The notes below the pieces were generated by a model that made no database searches, had not been told where the DNA came from, and saw nothing but the letters and a program-made list of their open reading frames with translations. Positions 1 through 9,045 of a DNA stretch of 26,387 nt are shown here, piece after piece. Source of the stretch: Chloroflexota bacterium (GTDB lineage Bacteria; Chloroflexota; Anaerolineae; Caldilineales; Caldilineaceae); NCBI GenBank assembly GCA_018969295.1, contig JAGWYN010000050.1, positions 1-26,387 of the forward strand, in the 5' to 3' direction. A program made the translations under genes and the position numbers. Numbering within the stretch: the first letter of the stretch is position 1; every line of letters starts with the position of its first letter.

Positions 1-374
1 GCCCCGTGCTGACGGCGGAGCAGCTGCAGCCGCTCAGTTCTGAAGAACGGCTGCAGCTCTTCAAACAAAGCGGTGTGAAGGCAGGTCTCCTACCGGCTGG
101 CATCTCCACAGACTTTTTGCGAGGTCTGATCGCAGGGGCCATCGCCAATCATCGCGTCGAATACCACCCCACTCGTCTCGAGGGTGCACCGATCCATCTG
201 ATTGCGGCGACAGACAGAGTGGAAGAAGAACTGCCCGATTTGGAAGCAGACTGGTCCGAATACGGTACGGTCATTCGCCATGATGCGCCGGGAGGGCACA
301 TGACCATGCTCTACCCGCCCAATGTCGAAAAGCTGGCGGAGATCATGCGGAAGATCGTAACTGCTCAGGCATAG
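1..374 (+). CDS. C-terminal part of a type I thioesterase (PKS/NRPS-type), 5' truncated by the window
   Basis: The frame is open to the left edge, and a GTG at position 6 is only the first possible start seen here, so this is most likely the 3' end of a longer gene. The 122 visible residues look like the C-terminal half of the alpha/beta-hydrolase thioesterases that release products from polyketide synthases and non-ribosomal peptide synthetases. There is a strand carrying PIHLIAATD, a Trp in the DWSEYG region, and the terminal GGHMTML motif, whose His (codon 297-299) would be the catalytic-triad His. The nucleophilic Ser and the Asp lie outside the window. It could be a stand-alone type II thioesterase or the last domain of a megasynthase. 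No neighbouring biosynthetic gene lies to the right, so any cluster ends here. The family call is fairly sure and the architecture is unknown. Confidence 0.7.
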   Translation, partial: PVLTAEQLQPLSSEERLQLFKQSGVKAGLLPAGISTDFLRGLIAGAIANHRVEYHPTRLEGAPIHLIAATDRVEEELPDLEADWSEYGTVIRHDAPGGHMTMLYPPNVEKLAEIMRKIVTAQA

Positions 375-393
375 AAACCTGCTGAATTACAGT

Positions 394-422
394 TTGTCAA
401 AATCGTACAGATCAATCATAGT
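394..422 (+). promoter_or_regulatory. possible sigma70-type promoter upstream of the transposase remnant
   Basis: TTGTCA at 394-399 is followed, after 17 nt, by CATAGT at 417-422. The -35 matches the consensus at five of six positions and the -10 at four of six. It would start transcription near the ATG at 429. It may be a relic of the inserted element, and it could still drive transcription toward the P-type ATPase gene. This is a single weak match. Confidence 0.3.
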
Positions 423-428
423 AGAGAC

Positions 429-1129
429 ATGAAAGCGTTACGCATGCCTGACCGAGAAGAGCTACATAAAGCCAGTGTTGAAGGTGAGGAAGCTGTCGTC
501 GCCTTGATAGGTCGTCTGTGTCGCCGCCTGGCCCGCGTCGAGCATCAGTTCTTGACACTGTTCAACCTGTTGGGCAAAGTCGCCAAGGAACAGAATGCTG
601 ACAACATCTACATCGCCGACAGTCTCCTCGTCGCTGTTTGCGACAACGATCGATCCGGCGCTGCAAGACCTGACGAGACGCGGCTTACCGCAGCTGTCCG
701 GCCAGCAAACGGCGCTACTTCTATAGCCTCAAAATTCATCCGGTGGTCACCAATGCTGGGCAACCAGTCGAATTCATCCTGTCGCCCGGCGCCTTCAGCG
801 ATACCGCCGCCCTCGACCAGTTTGACTTCGACCTCCCACCGAAAGCGTGGATCGTCGGTGACAAGGCCTGCGACGTCTACCTCATCGAAGAGATCAGGGC
901 GGATTGTGGCCTGTTTCTCTTGCCGCTGCGCAAAAACAACTCAAAACGCCCACACCCGGGGTGATTGCGCTACTTGCTGGCCACCTCCCGGAAACCAGCG
1001 GAAACCGCAGGCAGTCAGGTCGAACGACTCCTGCCCCAATATATTCACGCCGTTACAGCAGATGGCTTCGAACTCAAGACCATGCTCTTCGTTTTGGCTT
1101 CCTCCCTTTTTGCCATGTTCGGCCAGTAG
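429..1129 (+). pseudogene. degenerate IS982-family transposase, N-terminus resembling IS66 TnpC
   Basis: Reading from ATG 429, the first 35 or so residues (MPDREELHKASVEGEEAVVA and following) resemble the N-terminus of IS66-type transposases. The sequence then changes at about 546 to an IS982-like stretch ending in IADSLLVAVCDN. Near 645-652 the homology jumps to another frame, which contains an in-frame TGA at 671-673. It continues with ASKRRYFYSLKIHPVV, FILSPGAFSD, VGDKA and LRKNNSKRP, which are conserved parts of the IS982 DDE transposase. A second TGA at 962-964 interrupts it, and the frame resumes with IHAVTADGFELK up to the TAG at 1127-1129. One frameshift and two stops mean it cannot make an intact transposase. 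I did not identify terminal inverted repeats or a target duplication. Confidence 0.8.
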
Positions 1130-1150
1130 GTAGCAACTTGGGTGATAAAC

Positions 1151-3388
1151 ATGTCGATTCGCAGTCTCTTTTCTCTCGGCAATCCTCTCGCCAATTCTTT
1201 GGATCAGGGGCTTTACAGCCACCGGCACAGGCGCAAGCCTCTGATGAAAATCTTTGTGCAGCCACCCTCTGCCTCACCAGACAGTCCGCAGACAGTGGCA
1301 AAATCCTGGCTGGCACAAATCAATCCAGAGCAGCTGTGGCCCATCGCCAGACAAACAGGGGTTCAGGCACTGCTGCAAGAGGTCGATAACCGCTACCAGA
1401 CGGTGATTCACAACACGATCGACCGGCTCTTTGGGACCCACTACGAGAAACACCTGCAAGCCTTGGGCGGTGCATCGGCCATCGACGGCATCCCACCGCT
1501 GGTGAAAGCACGCAATCGGCAGGCAGGTTTTGCTGGCCTGGCCTTTTTGCTGGCGATCAACGGAGCACCCGTGGCGTTGGCGGTCAGCTTTGTCATCAAC
1601 CTGTATCTTGGCTATGTGGTGATCCAAATCGGGTTGCAAGACATGTTGGAAAAACGCAGATTGACTGTGCGCGGGCGCGGCGCGATTTTCTATTTGTTTG
1701 TCCTCTTCAGCGGGCTGTTGGCCGTGCAAAGCGCCGTACTGGTGGCGAGTATGCTCCTGGAAAAACTGGTTGCTACGGTGCAAGGACAGTCTCACAGTCG
1801 CCTGGCCAACGTCTTTGGCGAGCTGCCGCAGCGTGTCTGGCTCCTGCGTGACGGGTCTGTGGTTGACTGTGCGCTGACCGAGGTCTTGGCAGGAGATGTG
1901 GTCGTCGTTCATGCGGGGGAGGTGATCCCAGTAGATGGCGACATCATTGCCGGCTACGCCAGTGTGGACCAACATGCCCTCACCGGCGAAGCACAGCCGG
2001 CGGAGATGGAGGTGGGCGATTCGGTTTTGGCCTCCACCCTGGTGCTGATGGGTGAACTCCAGGTACGCGCGAACAAAACCAATACAGACACGCTGGCCGC
2101 CCAGATCACCGGCATTTTGAACAATACCCTCAAATACCCGACCAAAACTGGTCTGCGAGGCATCGAGATAGCCGATAAGATCGTCTATCTCACCACAGGG
2201 TTGGGGCTGCTGGCACTGCCCCTTTGGGGGCTGGAGGTCATGCTTTCCATCTGGGTGGTGCCAGTCGGCGCGATCCTCATGGCGACCACACCTCTGAACT
2301 TGATAGCTTATCTGGATTTGTCAGCACGCAGCAACATTCTGGTCAAAAATGGAAGTTCGTTGGACCTGCTCAGCAAAATCAACACCGTTGTCTTTGACAA
2401 AACGGGGACGTTGACCCTCGAAGAGCCGACCGTCTGCGCCGTGCATCTGTGTGGAGAGATGGACCAGGCCAGTTTGCTGGCACTGGCCGCCGCAGTCGAA
2501 CAGTATCAATCCCATCCGATTGCAACGGCGATTCGTACAGCAGCCAAAGACCTGGCACTTGCGCTGCCGACAGTAGACAGCACACAAGTTGAAATCGGAT
2601 ATGGGCTGGCTGTCAATGTCCCTGACGGACAAGGACAGTCTCAGCGCGTGCAGTTGGGCAGCCGGCGCTACATGACGTTGAGCGACATATCGATTCCAGC
2701 CGATCTCGCAGCCCTGGCCGATGAACGACAGTCTCACGGCCACTCACTGGTTTACCTGGCCATGAAAGGTGTCCTGCAAGGAGCCATTGAACTCAAACCG
2801 ACCGTGCGCCCAGAAGCACAGAGTGTCGTCGATACACTGCACCACCACGGCATTGAAATCGCCATGATCACCGGCGATCATGCAGCACCCGCCCACGCAC
2901 TGGCCGCCAGCCTGGGGATCGACCGTGTCTTTTCCAATGTCCTGCCCGAAGAGAAAGCCCAGCTTGTTCAGGAACTACAAAAACAAGGCCGGCATGTGCT
3001 GTTTGTAGGAGACGGGATCAACGACAGCATTGCCCTCAAACAAGCCAATATTTCTGTTTCCATTTCTGGAGCCACCACCGTTGCCACCGATACCGCCCAG
3101 ATTGTGTTGATGGACGGTACCTTGTCGCAGCTCAATACCCTCTTTGAACTTGGCAAGCAGTATGAAATCGACCTGAAAAAAGTGATCTTCATGGGTGTCC
3201 ATGTCCCTGCCGTGCATCTGGCAGCCATCCTGCTCTTTGGGTGGGGGCTGGCCAGCACCTATACCATCGGCATCCTGGTAACCCTCGCCAATATCGGTGT
3301 CGCCTTTCGCCCCATCTGGCAGCAAGAGCACCTTCAACCAAAGATCAGCCACACCCACGACTTGAAAGAGCCAGAGACGCTGCAGTAG
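1151..3388 (+). CDS. P-type ATPase, P1B-like but lacking the CPC metal motif
   Basis: The 745-residue protein has the full P-type ATPase core: TGE (278-280, actuator domain), DKTGT (Asp416, phosphorylated residue), HP (455-456, typical of heavy-metal P1B pumps), MITGD (572-576) and GDGIND (620-625). Hydrophobic segments precede the actuator domain, flank the 380 region and close the protein. The transmembrane position normally occupied by CPC or a similar metal motif reads TPL (380-382), and there is no N-terminal CxxC metal-binding domain, so the transported ion cannot be inferred. ATG 1151 has a GGGTGA ribosome-binding site 5 nt upstream. GTG 1142 and ATG 1244 are alternatives, the latter removing a poorly conserved start. 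The gene begins 21 nt after the transposase remnant, so its original promoter may have been displaced. Confidence 0.9.
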   Translation: MSIRSLFSLGNPLANSLDQGLYSHRHRRKPLMKIFVQPPSASPDSPQTVAKSWLAQINPEQLWPIARQTGVQALLQEVDNRYQTVIHNTIDRLFGTHYEKHLQALGGASAIDGIPPLVKARNRQAGFAGLAFLLAINGAPVALAVSFVINLYLGYVVIQIGLQDMLEKRRLTVRGRGAIFYLFVLFSGLLAVQSAVLVASMLLEKLVATVQGQSHSRLANVFGELPQRVWLLRDGSVVDCALTEVLAGDVVVVHAGEVIPVDGDIIAGYASVDQHALTGEAQPAEMEVGDSVLASTLVLMGELQVRANKTNTDTLAAQITGILNNTLKYPTKTGLRGIEIADKIVYLTTGLGLLALPLWGLEVMLSIWVVPVGAILMATTPLNLIAYLDLSARSNILVKNGSSLDLLSKINTVVFDKTGTLTLEEPTVCAVHLCGEMDQASLLALAAAVEQYQSHPIATAIRTAAKDLALALPTVDSTQVEIGYGLAVNVPDGQGQSQRVQLGSRRYMTLSDISIPADLAALADERQSHGHSLVYLAMKGVLQGAIELKPTVRPEAQSVVDTLHHHGIEIAMITGDHAAPAHALAASLGIDRVFSNVLPEEKAQLVQELQKQGRHVLFVGDGINDSIALKQANISVSISGATTVATDTAQIVLMDGTLSQLNTLFELGKQYEIDLKKVIFMGVHVPAVHLAAILLFGWGLASTYTIGILVTLANIGVAFRPIWQQEHLQPKISHTHDLKEPETLQ

Positions 3389-3481
3389 ATCACACAAACT
3401 CTTGGCTGGCCCGCCATGTCTCTGGTTCTGGCCACACAGGGCACTTTGCACGGCCGGCACCCCCACGTGTGGCGATTCACG

Positions 3482-3510
3482 TTGACATTCTCCCCACTTC
3501 AAGCTACAAT
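3482..3510 (+). promoter_or_regulatory. sigma70-type promoter for the phosphatase-like/propeller gene
   Basis: A perfect -35 TTGACA (3482-3487), a 17-nt spacer and TACAAT (3505-3510) form a near-consensus promoter. Transcription would start near 3517, giving a leader of about 36 nt before ATG 3553. The leader shows no clear Shine-Dalgarno sequence. Confidence 0.75.
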
Positions 3511-3552
3511 TTGTGCAGCCAAGTTTTTTGTTGCAGCTCACCATTTTTGCTC

Positions 3553-5856
3553 ATGCCGATCCATATTGCCTATCTGGTCGAAGAAGTCGAGAACAGAACC
3601 CCCGGTGTGCGAATTGTCGTACCGATGGACGATACCCCCCAGGCCCAGCGCGGCAATTTGTGCGCGTTGGTCGATCTGCAAGGGCACCCCAGCGCCGGCT
3701 CGCTGACAGAGCGCATTCTCAGTGCCATGCAGCGCACCTACTATTCTGAACGCGGCACACAGTCCGAAGTCATTACCCAGACGGTGCGGCGCGCCCAGTC
3801 GATCCTCGCCGCCGAAGCCCAACAGCTGCCGACCCCCTGGCAGGCAGGTGTGATCTGTGTCGGTATTATGGCCGACCGGCTGGCTCTGGCCGGGCTGGGC
3901 AATGCCTTTGCCTTTCTGACCGACGAGGACGGTTCGATCGGCGTTTTTCCGCAAGATCGACTGGCCCCGCAGGACCCTCTGTCTGCCCCATCTCTCGAAC
4001 TGTGGCCGTTGCACCGCCAGCGGGTGAGCTCGCCGACCGCAATGGTTGCTGGGAGCGCCGAGTGGCTCGAGCTGGTTTCGATCCGTACCTTGGCCGCTAC
4101 GACCGCCTATGTGGACGCCGGCAGCTGCATCGATGCAGCAGAAGGGCTGCGCATCCAGGCCGGGCGCAGCGATGTGCCCGGCGTCGTGTTGATCGTTGAC
4201 CCAGAAAATCCTGCGCCCGAGCCCCCCCCCTCTCCACCTACTTCGGACAGCCCTGCTTCGTCGGCCCTCCCCCCCCTTGCCAGCGCATCTTCCCCTGGCC
4301 GGCCCAAGGACTTCCCAGCAGCCTCCAAAGTTTCCGCCGCGCTGGCCGGTTCTGCACAGGCAACCCGGCCGGCTGCCCACACTGCCACAAAAACAGACCG
4401 TCCTCCCAAACGCCACTCCTCGCCGCCAGACTGGCCCCCGTCCATCCTCCAGCAGCATGGATGGCAAAACAGGGCAAAAGAGCTGGCCGCCACCGCGCAG
4501 GTGGGAATCCGCCGGACACGCGATCTTCTGGCCAGCATGCTGCCCGACCGCCGGGAGGAGCCCCCCGCAGCCCTCTCTCCCAGGCTGGAAAGCAGCAGCC
4601 CAGCCCAGCCGCGCACCCCGCTCCCCCCTCCCAAAGTACAGCCAGCAGCAGCACCCTTTCTGCCACCTGCACCGGCTACCGGCAGCAGAGCCCGCATCGT
4701 GATCGCCAGCGCTGTCATTCTGCTCCTGCTGATCCCTACGGTCGTGGCTGCGCTCTCCTGGCGCCAGGGAGCCGAAAGACGGGCAGAAGCAGATGTCCTT
4801 TTGAGCATGGCCGAAGCCCGCCATACGACCGCTAGCCAGAATCTCGACCAAGGAGATCTGGCGGCAGCCCGCTCCACGCTGACCGAGGCCAACACCTTTC
4901 TTTTGAACGCTGAAGAGATCACCGGCCGCACCCAACGGAGCGAAGCGCTGTTCCGTCTCATCGAACACGACCGCCAGGAGGTCGAACGCATCACAGCCCT
5001 TTACGGGTTGACGTTGCCGCTGCTCACCTTTGAGCCAGACCAGATACCTGCCCAACTGATGGTGGTGGGCCAGGATCTCTTTTTGCTCGATACCGGTCGC
5101 AGCGAGGTCGTCGCATACCGGCTGGCCCCCGACAACGAGAGCCTGGAAAGCCCGGAAGGACAGGTGGTCCTGCGCAAAGGAGAGGATGTCGACGGCGCAA
5201 CCGTCGGCACGCTGATCGACTTTGCCTGGCAACCCCCTACACCCGGCTACGACGACAAATCCAGCCTGCTCGTGCTGGACGACACCAATCAGATCTTTCG
5301 CTACAACCAACAGGTCGACGGCGCCTCTGCACTCCTCTTCGGCGACAACGTGCGCTGGGGCAAAGCCACCCAGATCGAAGCTTTCCTGGGGCGACTCTAT
5401 GTGGCCGACGAAGAGGCCAACCAGATCTTTCGCTTCGAGATTGGACGCTACGACCAGCCAGCCCCCTGGTTCCAGCCCACCACCCAGGTCGCCCTGGACG
5501 GGCTGACCCGAATGCGCATCGACGGCGATATCTGGCTGCTGTACAACGACAGCAAGGTGGTCCGCTATCGCACCGGCGAACAGCTGCCTTTCGGGCTGAG
5601 CAACAGCGTCACCCTGCCAGCCCAGGCCACCGATCTCTGGGTCGACCCGGAAGGCGACGGCGCGATCTATCTGGTCGACCGCCCCTCCGAACGGATCCTG
5701 GTCTTCAACAAACAAGACGGCTCCTATCTGGAGCAATTTCAAGCCGCCGAAGGCACTCCTTTGCAAAACGTACAGAGCCTCTTTATCGACCGCACCCACA
5801 ATACCCAGTTCATCCTCACCGCCGGCGCACTCTACCAAGAGAGCCTGCCGCGCTGA
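3553..5856 (+). CDS. PP2C-like domain / transmembrane helix / beta-propeller protein
   Basis: This is a 767-residue protein of recognisable layout but unknown function. Residues 1-215 resemble a PP2C-type Ser/Thr phosphatase fold; the segment LGNAFAFL aligns with the usual GDSRAYL, with Asn117 where the metal-binding Asp is expected. About 160 residues of Pro/Ala/Ser-rich linker follow, then one transmembrane helix (about 380-401) and an Ala/Glu-rich helical stretch. The C-terminal part (about 490-767) has NHL/YWTD-like beta-propeller repeats such as LLVLDDTNQIFRY, LYVADEEANQIFRF and IYLVDRPSERILVF. This predicts a cytoplasmic phosphatase-like domain joined to an external propeller. ATG 3553 is chosen because it is the first residue of the fold and follows the promoter; the open frame itself extends back to 3241. 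The LCP gene follows 60 nt downstream under its own promoter. Confidence 0.75.
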   Translation: MPIHIAYLVEEVENRTPGVRIVVPMDDTPQAQRGNLCALVDLQGHPSAGSLTERILSAMQRTYYSERGTQSEVITQTVRRAQSILAAEAQQLPTPWQAGVICVGIMADRLALAGLGNAFAFLTDEDGSIGVFPQDRLAPQDPLSAPSLELWPLHRQRVSSPTAMVAGSAEWLELVSIRTLAATTAYVDAGSCIDAAEGLRIQAGRSDVPGVVLIVDPENPAPEPPPSPPTSDSPASSALPPLASASSPGRPKDFPAASKVSAALAGSAQATRPAAHTATKTDRPPKRHSSPPDWPPSILQQHGWQNRAKELAATAQVGIRRTRDLLASMLPDRREEPPAALSPRLESSSPAQPRTPLPPPKVQPAAAPFLPPAPATGSRARIVIASAVILLLLIPTVVAALSWRQGAERRAEADVLLSMAEARHTTASQNLDQGDLAAARSTLTEANTFLLNAEEITGRTQRSEALFRLIEHDRQEVERITALYGLTLPLLTFEPDQIPAQLMVVGQDLFLLDTGRSEVVAYRLAPDNESLESPEGQVVLRKGEDVDGATVGTLIDFAWQPPTPGYDDKSSLLVLDDTNQIFRYNQQVDGASALLFGDNVRWGKATQIEAFLGRLYVADEEANQIFRFEIGRYDQPAPWFQPTTQVALDGLTRMRIDGDIWLLYNDSKVVRYRTGEQLPFGLSNSVTLPAQATDLWVDPEGDGAIYLVDRPSERILVFNKQDGSYLEQFQAAEGTPLQNVQSLFIDRTHNTQFILTAGALYQESLPR

Positions 5857-5881
5857 AACTACCAAAACAGCCGAAGCCAGG

Positions 5882-5910
5882 TTGGCAGACCCAATCAATT
5901 CTGCTATACT
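5882..5910 (+). promoter_or_regulatory. sigma70-type promoter for the LCP gene (leaderless start)
   Basis: TTGGCA (5882-5887), a 17-nt spacer and TATACT (5905-5910) make a good promoter. The expected start site, about 7 nt past the -10, coincides with the first base of ATG 5917, so the mRNA would be leaderless or nearly so. There is no Shine-Dalgarno sequence in the intervening CTCCGT. Confidence 0.7.
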
Positions 5911-5916
5911 CTCCGT

Positions 5917-7362
<1,446 letters not shown>

Positions 7363-7369
7363 CCCTCTG

Positions 7370-7392
7370 GACAGGACGTTTGCACGCCTGTC
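7370..7392. repeat. inverted repeat GACAGG-N11-CCTGTC around the sugar-operon -35
   Basis: Arms 7370-7375 and 7387-7392 are perfect complements and enclose the -35 hexamer (7380-7385) of the downstream promoter. It begins 8 nt after the LCP stop codon. It could be an operator for a sugar-responsive repressor or a weak terminator of the LCP gene; it has no clean T-tract. Confidence 0.45.
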
Positions 7393-7408
7393 GGTTCTTC
7401 TGTATACT
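7380..7408 (+). promoter_or_regulatory. sigma70-type promoter of the carbohydrate ABC operon
   Basis: TTGCAC (7380-7385), a 17-nt spacer and TATACT (7403-7408). The predicted start near 7415 leaves a leader of about 130 nt before ATG 7548. The leader contains a small hairpin (GGGAC 7454-7458 with GTCCC 7465-7469). Confidence 0.7.
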
Positions 7409-7547
7409 GTGGGCTGAACGTTCTGTTCGCCCAGTGCACATCCTCATTTCTCAGGGACATTGCAGTCCCCCCGTCTTTGCCCGGCGGCACCATCGTCAGC
7501 GTCGACACCATCCTCACGCCAGTTTGTTTGAAAGGAGACTCTCGCGT

Positions 7548-8933
7548 ATGCAACGTACATGGACTCTATGGTTTCTGAGCGTGCTCAGCCTGCTGCTTGC
7601 TGCCTGTGCAGCCCCCCCCCCCGCAGCAGAAGGCGAAGCAACAGAAAGCGAAGCAGCCGCCCCAGCAGCCCAGGATTTCGTCACCTGGTACCAGTACGAC
7701 GAAAAAAATGAAGACCCAGCCAGCGACGAACGAGTCGGCAACCAATACCTGCGCGACACCATTCCACTGTTCAACGAAGCGTTCGCCGGCAAATGGAACT
7801 GGGTCAACCAACCCAAAGCGTGGGACCGGATGTCCGCCGAAATCATCGCTGCGGTGCAGTCCGGCGGCGATGTGCCCGATCTCTACGAAATGGGCACCGG
7901 CGGCGGCGACGTCGGCGTTTTCTACCGCAACGGCGTCATGCAGGATCTGCGCCCCTGGGCCGAAGCCCAGCCCTGGTACAGCGAGATGGATCCGAGCGCG
8001 CTCGCCGCATGCACCGGCCCCGACGGCGGCCTCTACTGTATCCCTATCGCCGAACGCCCCCACCTGGTCTATGTCTGGGCCGACCGCTTCCCCAACGGTT
8101 ACCCCAAGACGCCCGAGGCGTTTATGGTCGAGGCCGAACGGCTCAAGGCAGAAGGGCTGTACGCCATGACCTTTTTGGGCTCCACCGCATTCGACGGCAC
8201 CGGCACCACCCGGGCTGTCTGGACCACCGTCTCTTCGTTCGGCGGCAAGTTCGACGACGGCGCCGGTGCAATGACCCTCAACACCCCCGCCAATATCGCC
8301 GCAATCGAGTTTTTGCGCACCGTCGTTCAGTCAGGCTATGCCCCCGAAATCGCCTTCGCCGGCAATTTCCAGGAAGAGGAAGCGTTCAAAGATGCCTCGG
8401 CAGGCTCCTTCCCCACCGGACTCTTCGGCTATCGCTATATCAATCCCCTGACCGCTCCAGATGGCACACAGTACAGCAAAGGCAACGAGGAAGATATGCT
8501 CGACGCCATCGCAGCAGGAGATGTCGTGCTGACCCCGTTCCTGGCCGCAGAAGGACAGAAGCCCGGCTGTGAAATTTCGGTCACAGGCTTTGCGATCCCG
8601 GTCGGCGCCCAAAACCCCGAAGCCGCCTACGACTACATCAACTGGATCCTGACCCCTGAGCAGAATGCAGACTGGGTTCTGCGCCCAGGGGCTGGTTTCC
8701 CAGCCCTGCAGTCGACCCGCCAGTCTGAGCAGTTCCAGACACCCTTCTACCAGCAAGCCAGTGAGGCCATCAGCGCCAGCGCCTGCAGCCCCTGGTCTGG
8801 GTCGTTGGAACGCCCGCTGGAAGCCCAGAAGCTGATCATGAACGTGGTCTATAAACTGATCAAAGAAGATCCCAGCGCCGACATTGCAGCAGAGCTGCAG
8901 GCAGTCGAAGACGAATACAACGCAGCCAACTGA
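7548..8933 (+). CDS. ABC transporter solute-binding lipoprotein (CUT1 carbohydrate family)
   Basis: This 461-residue extracellular binding protein feeds a sugar ABC importer. The signal peptide ends in the lipobox LAAC with Cys20 as the lipidation site, followed by a Pro/Ala/Glu linker. The mature part has the family 1 solute-binding features: DTIPLFNEAFAGKWNWV, GGDVPDLYEMG, TFLGSTAFDGTG and a C-terminal FAIPVGAQNPEAAYDYINW segment. ATG 7548 is set by the AAAGGAG ribosome-binding site and the signal peptide; the open frame reaches back to 7380. A C11 homopolymer at 7612-7622 encodes the prolines just after the lipid anchor. Two permease genes follow, and there is no ATPase in the window, so a shared MsmK/UgpC-type ATPase encoded elsewhere is inferred. 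The sugar is unknown. Confidence 0.9.
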   Translation: MQRTWTLWFLSVLSLLLAACAAPPPAAEGEATESEAAAPAAQDFVTWYQYDEKNEDPASDERVGNQYLRDTIPLFNEAFAGKWNWVNQPKAWDRMSAEIIAAVQSGGDVPDLYEMGTGGGDVGVFYRNGVMQDLRPWAEAQPWYSEMDPSALAACTGPDGGLYCIPIAERPHLVYVWADRFPNGYPKTPEAFMVEAERLKAEGLYAMTFLGSTAFDGTGTTRAVWTTVSSFGGKFDDGAGAMTLNTPANIAAIEFLRTVVQSGYAPEIAFAGNFQEEEAFKDASAGSFPTGLFGYRYINPLTAPDGTQYSKGNEEDMLDAIAAGDVVLTPFLAAEGQKPGCEISVTGFAIPVGAQNPEAAYDYINWILTPEQNADWVLRPGAGFPALQSTRQSEQFQTPFYQQASEAISASACSPWSGSLERPLEAQKLIMNVVYKLIKEDPSADIAAELQAVEDEYNAAN

Positions 8934-8941
8934 GGTCAAAG

Positions 8942-8975
8942 AGGGCGCAGGCAGCCACCAACTGACCTGCGCCCT
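8942..8975 (+). terminator. intercistronic stem-loop between binding protein and permease genes
   Basis: AGGGCGCAGG (8942-8951) pairs perfectly with CCTGCGCCCT (8966-8975), and the loop has an inner CAG/CTG pair. It starts 9 nt past the stop codon and lacks a good T-tract. Such hairpins between binding-protein and permease genes usually cause partial termination or protect the upstream mRNA, giving excess binding protein; that role is inferred here. Confidence 0.65.
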
Positions 8976-9045
8976 TTGGCAAAGATCCCCCTGTCGGCAC
9001 CAATTGCTTTTCTAAACGCCCAGCGCAGACAAGGTGACAGAGGCA

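Noticed and set aside
3241..3552. Upstream extension of the phosphatase-like/propeller gene into the P-type ATPase gene
   Set aside because: It overlaps real ATPase coding in another frame and lies upstream of the consensus promoter at 3482-3510.
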